Origin: Bacteroidales bacterium
GTDB lineage: Bacteria > Bacteroidota > Bacteroidia > Bacteroidales > UBA932
NCBI GenBank assembly: GCA_017450165.1
Contig: JAFSWO010000083.1
Span: 41,392-105,391 of the forward strand
Reading direction: 5' to 3'
Length of the DNA stretch: 64,000 bases
The translations under genes and the position numbers were made by a program. The notes under the pieces are model-generated. The model had not been told where the DNA came from. It ran no database searches and saw only the letters and a program-made list of their open reading frames with translations. Below, piece after piece: positions 23,716 through 32,700 of the stretch (the first letter of the stretch is position 1; every line of letters begins with the position of its first letter).

Positions 23716-25773
23716 ATGGCGGTTTTAGAGAAAATCCGTGTAAAATTCGGGATTTTAATCACCGTTCTTGTCGCTCTGGCACTGTTGTCGTTTATCATCG
23801 ACCCGCAGACCCTGCAGTCCGCATTCCAGATGATGTCTTCCGACAACAAGGTGGGCGAGATGAATGGTAAAAACATCAATTACAGAGAGTTCTACGAGGA
23901 CTATGACCATTATCAGAAGCTGTACTCGATGATGGGCCAGAACACCAACAGCGAAGAGGCCCAGGCGGCTATTCGCGACGTGGCATGGCAGGACAACTAC
24001 ACGCGCCTCGTGTTCGCTCCCAAGGCTGAAAAGGCCGGTATCTACGTAGGCAAGGAAGAGATGTTTGACCTGACGCAGGGCAACCACATCTCCCCGGTGC
24101 TGCTCCAGCAGCGCCTCTTCGCCGACGAAAACGGCAACTTCAACCGCGTAGCACTCCTGAACTTCGTCCAGTCGATTGACAACGACGCGAGCGGTCAGTC
24201 CGCAGCCTACTGGAACTTCCTCGAGAAGAGCATCTACGACGCACAGCTCTACGGCAAATACGCTGCCCTGATCCGTGAGTCCGCCCTGATGAACAACATC
24301 GAGAAAGAGCAGTATCTCGCTGAGAACAACACGACGTATGACGCTGACTATGTAGTGATTCCGCTGGGTTTTGAACCGGACAGCACCGTTACGGTCTCCG
24401 CTTCCGAAATCAAGGAATACTACAACGCCCGCAAAGACAACCTGCGTCAGCCCGCGAACCGTGACATCGAGTATGTCCTCTTCGAAGTGGTTCCTTCGCA
24501 GGAAGATATCGACGCGAAGCGTGCTGAGTTTGAAGAACTCTACGAGGGCTTCAAGACAGCCGACAACCTGAAGAACTACATTGCTCTCCACTCCGATGCA
24601 AAGTGGGACAATACCTGGTACAGCAAAGCACAGCTCGAAGGCGCTCCTGAGTTTCAGGCAGTTGCTTTCGGTCGCGGCGCCAAGGTGAGCGCTATCCGCG
24701 AGGAAGAGGGCTCCTTCTCCGCCGCACGGGTCTCCGCCCGTGGTATGGTTTCCGATTCGGCACACGTTTATTATGCAGCTTTCGCGCTTACCGACGAAGC
24801 TGCCGCTGACGAACTGGTTGCCGAGGCCAAGAAGGCCCGGACGATGCCTGAATCTTTCCGTGAACTGGGTTGGCTGACGCAGGAAATTGCAGAGGCCAAC
24901 GGTCTGAGCGACCTGAACGAGGCCCTTCTGCCGGCATCCGGCAAGGTGGTCAAGGTTCGCAGCATGAGCGCACAGACCCTCTTCGTTCTCTACGTGACCG
25001 AGCGTACCCGCCCGGTCGAGAAGGTTCAGCTCGCTACCCTCGTGGGTAACGTCCTGGCGTCCGAGGATACCTACCGTGACTATCTGATGAAGGCTACCGA
25101 GGTGGCGGACAAGGCTGCCGGCAAGTATGAGAACTTCGCAGAGGTCTGCCAGGCAGAGAACCTTCCGGTGATTCCGGTTCAGAACGTGCTCGAGAGCACC
25201 CGCCGTATCGGCGTCTGCGACAATGCACGTGAACTGGTCCGTTGGGTGTTCGACAAGAAGACCAAAAAGAATTCGGTTTCCGACGTTCTCGTCGTAGACA
25301 ACAAGTACTACTTTGTGGCCGCCGTTACGGAGGTTCGCAAAGAGGGACAGGTTGAACTGAAAGACGTCGCTGACCAGTTCGAGTATGCCATCCGCGCTGA
25401 AAAGAGCCTGAAGAATCTCCAGGCCAAGGTGGCTGAAGAGATCAAAGACTGCGCAACGCTGCAGGATGTGGCCAACCGTTTCAACATGACGGTGAGCCAC
25501 GGCACGGCGCTCTCCTTCGGTTCCCAGTATCAGGCAAACGGCAAACTGATCGGCGCCCTCACCACTTCCGAGATCGGCAAGATCTGCGGCCCGATCATCA
25601 CCGAATTCGGTGTGACGGTCTACCAGCTGCTGGGCAAGGAGGTCGGTTCTTACTCGACGGATGCGGACGCGCTGACGTACGCACACCAGAAAGCTGACTA
25701 TTCGTTGGAGGTCCTTGACCGGGCTATCTCTGAAGAGGCTCAGATCAAAGACTACCGCGCAAGGTTCTTCTAG
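23716..25773 (+). CDS. PpiD/SurA-like periplasmic folding factor
   Basis: 685-aa membrane-anchored chaperone. Short cytoplasmic N-terminus (MAVLEKIRVK), one membrane helix (FGILITVLVALALLSFII), then a SurA-type N-terminal domain (VGEMNGKNINYREFYEDYDHY). The remainder is long and helical, and has a PpiD-like domain order. The parvulin (PPIC) domain is not obvious from motifs, so isomerase activity is uncertain. It likely aids folding of outer-membrane proteins. It has its own -7 box and its TAG overlaps the stop of the convergent permease gene. Confidence 0.83.
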   Translation: MAVLEKIRVKFGILITVLVALALLSFIIDPQTLQSAFQMMSSDNKVGEMNGKNINYREFYEDYDHYQKLYSMMGQNTNSEEAQAAIRDVAWQDNYTRLVFAPKAEKAGIYVGKEEMFDLTQGNHISPVLLQQRLFADENGNFNRVALLNFVQSIDNDASGQSAAYWNFLEKSIYDAQLYGKYAALIRESALMNNIEKEQYLAENNTTYDADYVVIPLGFEPDSTVTVSASEIKEYYNARKDNLRQPANRDIEYVLFEVVPSQEDIDAKRAEFEELYEGFKTADNLKNYIALHSDAKWDNTWYSKAQLEGAPEFQAVAFGRGAKVSAIREEEGSFSAARVSARGMVSDSAHVYYAAFALTDEAAADELVAEAKKARTMPESFRELGWLTQEIAEANGLSDLNEALLPASGKVVKVRSMSAQTLFVLYVTERTRPVEKVQLATLVGNVLASEDTYRDYLMKATEVADKAAGKYENFAEVCQAENLPVIPVQNVLESTRRIGVCDNARELVRWVFDKKTKKNSVSDVLVVDNKYYFVAAVTEVRKEGQVELKDVADQFEYAIRAEKSLKNLQAKVAEEIKDCATLQDVANRFNMTVSHGTALSFGSQYQANGKLIGALTTSEIGKICGPIITEFGVTVYQLLGKEVGSYSTDADALTYAHQKADYSLEVLDRAISEEAQIKDYRARFF

Positions 25774-27008
25774 GAAACCCCTTCCGGGCTGGCAACGGCC
25801 CTGGCAGGATGCATCTTTGCGGCCGAGATGGCGGGAGCCATTCCGGCCGCAATTCCTATAATAAGGGCCGTTAAGATCCCGGTGCACAGATGTCCGGCCG
25901 ACAGGGTGAGCGGGACCAGGCTTCGGCGGAGCGGCAGCGTCAACAGCCAGACCGCCGCGAGTCCCGCGCCGCCGCCCGCCAGCGAAAGGGTGGCCGCCTC
26001 GGTCAAGAATTGCAGCGAAATCGTGCCCTGCGTGGCACCCAAGGCCTTCTGGATGCCGATTTCCCGCGTTCGCTCCTTCACCGCCACAAACAAGATGTTG
26101 GCGATTCCAAAACCGCCGATCAGTAGTGAAAACAGGCCGATAATCCACCCGATGGTATCAATCAGCGAGAAGAGGTCGCCCATCTCCCGGATAATAAAGG
26201 AAAAGCGGTTTAACGCGAAATTATCCGGAGCCGTTGGATCCAGGTGGCGGTACTCCCGCAGCAGGGTTCGAATCTCCGCGTCGAGCGCCTCCTCGCTGAC
26301 GCCCGGTTTGGGTTGGATGGTGATGGTGGAGCGTCCCTCTGACGCCCCGAACAGCGTCCTCGCCGCCTCTCCCGGGATAACCACCGATTCATCGATATCG
26401 GCCAGACTCACCGCATTGATTCCGCTGCGCGCAAAGGTTCCGATGATATCGAACCGCCGCCCGTCAATCGAAACGCTCTTCTCTCCCGGGTGGGTGTCGG
26501 CATAACCCGCGCCGACCAGTGCCACCGCTCTGCCGCTGGAGAGTTCGGCGGCGGAAAACGTTCGTCCCTGCGCAATTGGGTTATGCACAGCGAGTTGCCA
26601 ATTTCCCCACACCCCTAGTATGAGGTCCCTGTTAGAACATTGGGTATAGCCTATGAGGTCGATATGAGTTCCATTTTCCGCGAGAAAACGGTATTCTTCG
26701 CGCGTGACGGGTGGCCGGCCCAGATAGTCCCACCAGCGCAAGCCGCCCTCTTCGTCGAAGTCCGGCTCCAGGGGTATCTGTTCCACCAGCACCAGGTCTC
26801 CGCCGAAGTCGGCAAAGCCGTCGTTCATGGTTTGATGCACCGAATCCACCAGGGTCAGTGCCGCCACGGTAGAGAAGATACCGATGGCGATTCCGGATAG
26901 GGACAGGCCCGTCCGGAAACGGTCGCTCCGAAACTGGCTGAGGGCCAGTGCGAAGCTTTCGCCGACACTCCTTGCGAGAGCGCCGGCCCAAATCCAAAAT
27001 CCCTTCAT
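25770..27008 (-). CDS. MacB/FtsX-type ABC transporter permease
   Basis: 412-aa inner-membrane protein. N-terminal helix region RTGLSLSGIAIGIFSTVAAL is followed by a large periplasmic MacB core domain. Three C-terminal helices follow: IGWIIGLFSLLIGGFGIANILFVAVKERTREIGIQKALGAT, AATLSLAGGGAGLAAVW and ALIIGIAAGMAPAISAAKMHPARAV. The ERTREIGIQKALGA coupling segment is characteristic of MacB/LolC relatives. No ATPase gene is adjacent, so its partner is encoded elsewhere. It starts 6 bases after mutS and is probably co-transcribed with it. Confidence 0.92.
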   Translation of the reverse strand: MKGFWIWAGALARSVGESFALALSQFRSDRFRTGLSLSGIAIGIFSTVAALTLVDSVHQTMNDGFADFGGDLVLVEQIPLEPDFDEEGGLRWWDYLGRPPVTREEYRFLAENGTHIDLIGYTQCSNRDLILGVWGNWQLAVHNPIAQGRTFSAAELSSGRAVALVGAGYADTHPGEKSVSIDGRRFDIIGTFARSGINAVSLADIDESVVIPGEAARTLFGASEGRSTITIQPKPGVSEEALDAEIRTLLREYRHLDPTAPDNFALNRFSFIIREMGDLFSLIDTIGWIIGLFSLLIGGFGIANILFVAVKERTREIGIQKALGATQGTISLQFLTEAATLSLAGGGAGLAAVWLLTLPLRRSLVPLTLSAGHLCTGILTALIIGIAAGMAPAISAAKMHPARAVASPEGVS

Positions 27009-27014
27009 GTCCGT

Positions 27015-29654
27015 CTACTGCAGTCCGATTCTTTTCTTGAGTTCTCTGATCAGGTCGAAGGCGTTCAACGGCGACATGGCGTTGAGGTCCGCCTCTTTGA
27101 GTTCTTTTTTGATATCCAGCAACAACGGATCGTCGAGCTGGTACAGGGAGAGTTGCATCGGCTTGGCAGCAGGGTGCTTTTTGGTGCGGCGCGAGGTGCC
27201 GTTCTGGGCCTCCGCGGCGTTTTCGAGCTCCTTCAGTTTGCGTTCCGCCGCCGCTACGACCGCCTGCGGCATGCCGGCGAGCCGGGCGACATGGATACCG
27301 AAACTGTGGGAGACGCCTCCTTCGCAAAGTTTGCGGAGGAAGATCACCTTGCCGTCGATCTCCTTGACCGAAATATGGAAGTTATGAACCCGTCTGTACA
27401 GGTTCTCGAGTTCGTTAAGTTCGTGGTAGTGAGTGGCAAACAGCGTCTTGGGGCGCTGTGCCGTCGGGGTGTTGTCGCCATGGAGATACTCCACGATTCC
27501 CCAGGCGATGGACATGCCGTCGAAGGTGCTCGTGCCGCGTCCGATCTCATCGAGCAGAATCAGCGAGCGGGGCGAGAGGTTGTTCAGGATGGTGGCCGTC
27601 TCGAGCATCTCCACCATGAAGGTGGATTCTCCGCGCGAAATGTTATCGGAGGCCCCGACCCGCGTGAAAATCTTGTCTACCAGACCAATCCGGGCAGCCC
27701 GCGCCGGCACGAAACAACCAATCTGCGCGAGCAGCACAATCAGCGCGCTCTGACGCAGGAAGGCCGATTTACCCGCCATGTTGGGTCCGGTCAGGATGAT
27801 GATCTGGCGGTCTTCGTTGTTGAGGTAGAGGTTGTTGGCGATATACTGCTCGCCCGGCGGCATGAGGGTTTCAATCACGGGATGGCGCCCGTCGGTAATC
27901 TCGAGCGCAAGCGAGTCGTTTACCTCTGGGCGGCAATAGTTGTTGGTCTGCGCGAGGTCGGCAAATGAGGAGAGGCAGTCAAGTTGCGCCACCACGGCCG
28001 AATCCTCCTGCAGCATCGGAATCAACTCCTGGATATGGCGCACCACATCCGCGTAGAGCGATGCCTCCAGCTGAAGAATCCGCTCCTCCGCGCCGGTGAT
28101 TTTCTCTTCGTACCGCTTGAGTTCCTCAGTGATATAGCGTTCCGCACCGACCAGGGTCTGCTTGCGGATCCACTCGGCCGGCACGCGGTCCTTGAAAGTA
28201 TTGCGGACCTCCAGATAATAGCCGAAAACGTTGTTGAACCCGATGCGGAGCGACCCGATTCCGGTGCGCTCTTTCTCGGTTTCCTGTATCTGCAGCAGGA
28301 TGGCCTTGCCGTCCGTGCGGATGCGGCGCAGTTCATCCAGTTCGGCCGATACCCCTTCTGCAATCACCTCACCCTTACCGATTTGCGCTGCGGCTTCGGG
28401 CAGGATGGAGGAGGTAATCAGGCGGAACAGATCGTCGCACGCATCCAGTTTTGCGGTGCGCGCAGCGAGCGGCGTTTCGGCGAGCAGTTGCTTCACCGTC
28501 CCGATCGCGCTGAGTCCGCGGGCCAGCTGCAGGGCTTCGCGCGGGGCGATCCGGCCGGCTGCGGCCTTGGAGATGATGCGCTCCATATCCCCGATCTCCC
28601 CGATCTTGTCGCGCACCGCCTCCAGCACCTCCGGCTGGGCCAGAAAGGCCGATACGGCATCGTAGCGCTGTTCGATCTTCGCGCGGTCCTTGAGCGGCAT
28701 GGCGAGCCACTGGCGGAGCAGGCGGGCACCCATCGGCGAACAGCAGCGGTCAATCACCTGCAGCAGCGAAACGCCGTCCGGGCCGCCCAGCGGGGTGAAT
28801 AATTCGAGGTTGCGGACCGTAAAGCGGTCCATCCAGACAAAGTCGTTTTCATCAATCCGGCCGATCGAACGAATGTGGCCGAGCTCGGTGTGGCAGGTCA
28901 TCTCCATATAGAAGAGTTCCGCGCCCGCGGCCGTGATGCCGAGCGGCAGGTCCTCGATGCCGAAGCCCTTCAGGTTTTCCGTGCCGAACCGCTCCAGCAG
29001 CTTGCGGCGGCAGGATTCCGGCACGAAGGCCCACTCATCCATCGTGGTCACGTAGGCCTTGGTGTTGAAACGGCGGCGGAAACCCTCCAGGAAGCTGCGC
29101 TCCACCAGGATCTCCTTGGGGGCGAAGTCGCCCAGCAGCACTTCGATATAATCGAGCGAACCCTGCGCCACGCGAAAGGTTCCGGTAGAGATGTCGAGAA
29201 ACGCGACACCCGCCGCGCCCCGGCCGTCGCTGCGGCTGCTTTCGTCGAAAGCCACGGCCGCCAGGAAGTTGTTCTCCTTTTGGCAGAGCAGGTTATCGTT
29301 GTAGGCAACACCCGGGGTCACGAGTTCCGTCACCCCGCGCTTCACCAGTTTTTTGGTCAGTTTGGGATCTTCCAGCTGGTCGCAGACCGCCACCTTGAAA
29401 CCGGCCTGCACGAGTTTGGGCAGGTAGTTGTCGATGGCGTGATAGGGAATGCCCGCCAGCGGGGTGTAGGTGCCGGCGCCGCTCGCGCGCCGCGTCAGCA
29501 CGATGCCGAGCGTCTTGCTCACCGTCACAGCGTCCTCCCCGAAGGTCTCATAGAAATCGCCGACACGATAAAGCAGCAGTGTGTCAGGGTATTGCTCCTT
29601 GACGGCATTCCACTGGGCGATGAGTGGCGACTCTTTTGTTTTTTTCTCGGCCAT
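27015..29654 (-). CDS. mutS: DNA mismatch repair protein MutS
   Basis: 879-aa mismatch-recognition ATPase. The N-terminal domain has the mismatch-contacting Phe-x-Glu in LLLYRVGDFYETFGEDA. YTPLAGIPYHAIDNYL follows. The ATPase domain carries Walker A LTGPNMAGKSAFLRQSALIV, Walker B RSLILLDEIGRGTSTFDGMSIAW, and LFATHYHELNELE. A C-terminal tail (LSLYQLDD...LKKRIGLQ) suits the tetramerisation and beta-clamp region. A minus-strand -7 box ends 7 bases before the ATG, implying a very short leader. Confidence 0.98.
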   Translation of the reverse strand: MAEKKTKESPLIAQWNAVKEQYPDTLLLYRVGDFYETFGEDAVTVSKTLGIVLTRRASGAGTYTPLAGIPYHAIDNYLPKLVQAGFKVAVCDQLEDPKLTKKLVKRGVTELVTPGVAYNDNLLCQKENNFLAAVAFDESSRSDGRGAAGVAFLDISTGTFRVAQGSLDYIEVLLGDFAPKEILVERSFLEGFRRRFNTKAYVTTMDEWAFVPESCRRKLLERFGTENLKGFGIEDLPLGITAAGAELFYMEMTCHTELGHIRSIGRIDENDFVWMDRFTVRNLELFTPLGGPDGVSLLQVIDRCCSPMGARLLRQWLAMPLKDRAKIEQRYDAVSAFLAQPEVLEAVRDKIGEIGDMERIISKAAAGRIAPREALQLARGLSAIGTVKQLLAETPLAARTAKLDACDDLFRLITSSILPEAAAQIGKGEVIAEGVSAELDELRRIRTDGKAILLQIQETEKERTGIGSLRIGFNNVFGYYLEVRNTFKDRVPAEWIRKQTLVGAERYITEELKRYEEKITGAEERILQLEASLYADVVRHIQELIPMLQEDSAVVAQLDCLSSFADLAQTNNYCRPEVNDSLALEITDGRHPVIETLMPPGEQYIANNLYLNNEDRQIIILTGPNMAGKSAFLRQSALIVLLAQIGCFVPARAARIGLVDKIFTRVGASDNISRGESTFMVEMLETATILNNLSPRSLILLDEIGRGTSTFDGMSIAWGIVEYLHGDNTPTAQRPKTLFATHYHELNELENLYRRVHNFHISVKEIDGKVIFLRKLCEGGVSHSFGIHVARLAGMPQAVVAAAERKLKELENAAEAQNGTSRRTKKHPAAKPMQLSLYQLDDPLLLDIKKELKEADLNAMSPLNAFDLIRELKKRIGLQ

Positions 29655-29661
29655 ACTGCTG

Positions 29662-29669
29662 CAAAAGTA
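29662..29669 (-). promoter_or_regulatory. -7 element for mutS
   Basis: Minus-strand TACTTTTG, an exact TAnnTTTG match, ending 7 bases before the mutS ATG at 29654. Confidence 0.55.
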
Positions 29670-29681
29670 CCAAATTTTCTC

Positions 29682-29689
29682 TACATTTG
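29682..29689 (+). promoter_or_regulatory. -7 element for the beta-lactamase-fold gene
   Basis: TACATTTG, an exact TAnnTTTG match, 21 bases before the ATG at 29711, divergent to the mutS box. Confidence 0.6.
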
Positions 29690-29710
29690 TAGGACTTAAT
29701 ACAACGTACC

Positions 29711-30883
29711 ATGTTCAAGAAATTCGCATTTGTATCGGCAGTGCTCGCTATGCTGCTCGTTTGTCTCCCCGCATCCGCCAAACCCAAGAGAGATAAAAAG
29801 ATCACGAAGTTTGACGCGGAAGTAACCCGGATCATCAAAGATCAGGCGCTGATCGGCGCCAACGTGATCGTGATTCGCGACGGCAAGGTGGTTTACACCC
29901 GCTCGGAAGGCCTGGCCAACCAGAAGCGCGAAACGCAGATGACGGCAGACCATATCCTCCGCCTGGGCGCCAACGGCCGAATTTTCCCCGTTATCGCAAC
30001 CCTGCAACTCGTGGAGCAGAACCTGATCAGCCTGACCGCAGATGCGTCAGATTATCTGGGATTCCAATTGCGCAACCCGCGCTATCCGGACCTCCCCATC
30101 ACCGTCAAGATGCTGCTGACCAACACTTCCACGGTGAGTGACTCCAACGAATTCACCTCTATCAACTACATCAACCCGGACAAGAATCCCGATTATGCGA
30201 ATGCATATCGTCCTACCGGCAAACCGGGCGTGGCTTATTTTACTTCGGCCCGCAACGCTTCCCTGCTCTCGGCCATCGTTGAACGCGTCTCCGGCATGCG
30301 TTTCGATGAATACCTGAAGGCCAATCTCTTTGACCCGATGGGAATGGACAGCGCCTGCTACGATGTGACGGGTATCGACAGAGACCGCTTCATCGGCGGT
30401 TACAACTGGTCCGAGTCCGAGAACCGCTACCTGGCGAATGTCACCAATATCTACAAGAAGCTGGATTTCTCCAATTACGTGCTCGGCGAAAGCTCGATCC
30501 TGCTCACCGGCCTCCCGGGCCTGGGCATGTCCACCAACGATTTTGCCAAGGTGATCGCTGCGCTGATGAACGGCGGTGTCTGCCCGTTCAACCAGGTGCG
30601 CATCCTCAGCGCGGAAAGCGTCCAGCAGATGCTCCGCCTGCAGGTCAACAAGAAACGCTCCGGTATGTTCATCGGTACCAACTCCACGGATGTTGAGGGG
30701 TATACGGTTTATCTGGGTACGGGCGTGACCTACGGTCTCTCCTGTGTCTATGCCTTCAACCTGACGGACAACATCGCGGTCATCGGTTCCTGCACCGGCG
30801 GTCACGATCCGGCAGCGCCCAAGGGTCGCAATACCTTCAACCGCGACCTCCGCAAGGCGTTCGTGACGATTTTTGCCGAATAG
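29711..30883 (+). CDS. Beta-lactamase-fold (PF00144-like) protein lacking catalytic residues
   Basis: 390-aa exported protein with signal peptide MFKKFAFVSAVLAMLLVCLP...ASA. The fold is recognisable: VIVIRDGKVVYTRSEG, ATLQLVEQNLISLTADASDYL, PITVKMLLTNTS, AIVERVSGMRFDEYLKANLFDPMGM. The region aligning with the SxxK nucleophile motif reads GANGR (Ala87 for Ser, Arg90 for Lys). The region aligning with the Tyr-Ser-Asn motif reads Thr178-Ser179-Ala180. Both key motifs are lost, so it is probably a binding or structural pseudoenzyme in the periplasm. It has a perfect -7 box upstream and rsmA follows after 13 bases. Confidence 0.8.
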   Translation: MFKKFAFVSAVLAMLLVCLPASAKPKRDKKITKFDAEVTRIIKDQALIGANVIVIRDGKVVYTRSEGLANQKRETQMTADHILRLGANGRIFPVIATLQLVEQNLISLTADASDYLGFQLRNPRYPDLPITVKMLLTNTSTVSDSNEFTSINYINPDKNPDYANAYRPTGKPGVAYFTSARNASLLSAIVERVSGMRFDEYLKANLFDPMGMDSACYDVTGIDRDRFIGGYNWSESENRYLANVTNIYKKLDFSNYVLGESSILLTGLPGLGMSTNDFAKVIAALMNGGVCPFNQVRILSAESVQQMLRLQVNKKRSGMFIGTNSTDVEGYTVYLGTGVTYGLSCVYAFNLTDNIAVIGSCTGGHDPAAPKGRNTFNRDLRKAFVTIFAE

Positions 30884-30896
30884 GCATCCGTCGCGC

Positions 30897-31865
30897 ATGG
30901 ATGTCCGCCCCAAAAAAGCCCTGGGCCAACACTTTCTGACCGACCAGGCCATCGCCCGCGCCATCGTAGATTCGCTCTCGCCGGCGCCGCGCATCCTGGA
31001 GGTGGGCCCCGGCATGGGCGTCCTGACGCAATATCTTCTCGCCAGAACGGCGCCGGCGGCTTCGGGTTGTGACCTTCGCTCGGACGAAAAAGTCCTCGCT
31101 ACGGTCACAAGCCCTTCGCCTGCCGCATCCGGGCAGACCTCGGCCTCGGGCGTCTCGCTTCGCTCGGACAAAAAAGTCCTCGCTTCGCAAGCGCCACTCG
31201 GCTCATCCGGGCAGCCCGGACAACTCAAAGTCGTCGAAATCGATGGAGAGTCGGTGCAATACCTGCTGGCGCATTATCCTGCGTTGGGGCCGGGACTGCT
31301 CGAGGCGGACTTCTTGAAACTACCTCTGGATAAGGTCTATGCGGAACCGTTTTCCATCATCGGAAACTTCCCGTACAATATTTCGTCGCAAATTTTCTTC
31401 CATATCCTCGACTACCGGGAGCTCGTCCCTGAGGTGGTTTGCATGATTCAGAAGGAGGTCGCCGAACGACTGGCGGCCGGTCCCGGAAGTAAGACTTATG
31501 GCATCCTCTCCGTGCTGCTGCAGATGTGGTACGACATCGAATACCGCTTCACGGTGGGCGAGGGGGCCTTTGTGCCGCCGCCCAAGGTCAAATCGGCGGT
31601 CATCCGCCTGATGCGCAACGCCCGCACCGACGCCGGCTGCGACGAAGCGCTGCTGCGCCGCATCGTCAAGGCCACCTTCGGTCAGCGACGCAAGACCATC
31701 CGCAACGGCCTGCGCAGCATTGGTATCTTCGCCGCCTCTTCCCCGGAGGCCGCCGGTTCCGACTCGACATCAGAACCCGCGCTTCCCTTCCTCGATTCCC
31801 GTCCCGAACAACTCTCCGTGGAAGACTTCATCACCCTCACCCGCGCCATCTCTACACAGAAATAG
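30897..31865 (+). CDS. rsmA: 16S rRNA dimethyladenosine transferase RsmA (KsgA) with in-frame insertion
   Basis: SAM-dependent enzyme dimethylating two adjacent adenines near the 16S rRNA 3' end. Motifs: KKALGQHFLTD, motif I ILEVGPGMGVLTQYLL, VVEID (acidic ribose ligand), the catalytic IIGNFPYNIS, QKEVAERLAAGPGSKTYGILSV, PPPKVKSAVIRL and TFGQRRKTIRNGL. The 322-aa length exceeds the usual 260-270. About 57 residues (52-108) sit between motif I and the VVEID strand, where relatives have a few; this insert is low-complexity (Ser/Ala/Gly/Pro) and encoded by tandem palindromic DNA. The ATG at 30897 is chosen over 30873. Confidence 0.93.
   Translation: MDVRPKKALGQHFLTDQAIARAIVDSLSPAPRILEVGPGMGVLTQYLLARTAPAASGCDLRSDEKVLATVTSPSPAASGQTSASGVSLRSDKKVLASQAPLGSSGQPGQLKVVEIDGESVQYLLAHYPALGPGLLEADFLKLPLDKVYAEPFSIIGNFPYNISSQIFFHILDYRELVPEVVCMIQKEVAERLAAGPGSKTYGILSVLLQMWYDIEYRFTVGEGAFVPPPKVKSAVIRLMRNARTDAGCDEALLRRIVKATFGQRRKTIRNGLRSIGIFAASSPEAAGSDSTSEPALPFLDSRPEQLSVEDFITLTRAISTQK
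31050..31220 (+). repeat. Tandem palindromic element inserted in frame in rsmA
   Basis: Two related units about 80 bp apart. They share a 27-base core (31075-31101 and 31159-31185) with one internal difference plus the last base, and a later CATCCGGGCAG (31126-31136, 31204-31214). The first unit forms an imperfect hairpin across 31064-31113: TTGTGACC (31067-31074) with GGTCACAA (31103-31110), and inside it GGAC/GTCC around a GAAAAA loop. The second also has GGAC/GTCC around AAAAAA. The cores are 84 bases apart, so both encode LRSD(E/K)KVLA in the same frame. Confidence 0.8.
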
Positions 31866-31908
31866 AGCAATCTCCTGATAAACGCACTAGAACGTAAACC
31901 ATAACACG

Positions 31909-32700
31909 ATGAAAAAGAGTCTCTATACAATCCTGATGCTCCTTTTTATAACAGCAGGCCTCTTAAACGCACAAATTATGAAAGAACCCTCTGCTCAGGG
32001 GCAGATCAAAGACTTGTTGTTAAAGACGAATGTGAAAGAATCCTGTGTTAAAATCAAAGATCTTCTGGTTTTTGTCGATCCAATCAGGGATAATATAAGA
32101 TATTATAACTTTACGAAACCGGGCACGCAGGACACTATAACGGTAATGGGCTTGAATAACATCTTTTGTATCAGCTCCAACGTGAGGATTCCGATGATGA
32201 ACGAATACACTTCCCAGAAAACAGAAACCAATGACGGCAGCTCCCTTTATATGGTTTTGCTTAATGGAAAACGAGCTCGACTTGAGGCCGGAGAGTGTGC
32301 AAAGATTATCCTGACGCATTTTAGCCTGGCGGAACTCTCGAACGAACCCGCGGAGGACGAAGCGGCAAACAATAATCTCATTCTTTCGTCGGAACAGCGT
32401 TTCTTGAATTGGCAATATGTGGACCTATTGAAGCGACAAAACACCCTGTTGTCAGAAAGAACCACCGCAATTTGTTTATCATTAGGCGGCTCTTTTTTAG
32501 TCGGGATAGCCTCCTCGCTGCAAAACACAGGGGCCTCCAGCGATTTGGTCAATGTTTTTGGCTATACGGGGGCTGTAATGGGTTTGGTTGGTGGTGTTTG
32601 GATGCTCGTCAATGAGTTTCAACTGATACAAAGCCGCAAGAAGATTAACAATCATTTGATTCTCCGCTACGGCCCAGACGGCGTCGCTCTGCAGTTTTAA
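31909..32700 (+). CDS. Unrecognised exported protein with two C-terminal membrane helices
   Basis: 263 aa, family not recognised. Signal peptide MKKSLYTILMLLFITAGLLNAQ, a soluble domain of about 160 residues, then two hydrophobic segments (about 186-203 and 213-234, Gly-rich) and a short basic tail. Base composition is more AT-rich, and codon use less GC-biased, than the flanking rsmA and susC, which hints at separate origin. No promoter box is visible in the 43-base gap after rsmA. The stop codon lies in the possible target-site duplication of the palindromic element starting at 32701. Function unknown. Confidence 0.75.
   Translation: MKKSLYTILMLLFITAGLLNAQIMKEPSAQGQIKDLLLKTNVKESCVKIKDLLVFVDPIRDNIRYYNFTKPGTQDTITVMGLNNIFCISSNVRIPMMNEYTSQKTETNDGSSLYMVLLNGKRARLEAGECAKIILTHFSLAELSNEPAEDEAANNNLILSSEQRFLNWQYVDLLKRQNTLLSERTTAICLSLGGSFLVGIASSLQNTGASSDLVNVFGYTGAVMGLVGGVWMLVNEFQLIQSRKKINNHLILRYGPDGVALQF

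Noticed and set aside
23755-26148. A 797-codon minus-strand open frame spanning ppiD
   Set aside because: It is antisense to the well-supported ppiD gene, has no recognisable domain, and its composition reflects the complement of a biased coding sequence. The same applies to long antisense frames over mfd (17545-18915), susC (34267-36165), mutS (28875-29699) and aspS (47023-48264).
30047-31228. Minus-strand frame covering the beta-lactamase-fold gene and rsmA 5' part
   Set aside because: It runs through the rsmA palindromic insert, but both genes on the plus strand have full family motifs; the minus frame has none.
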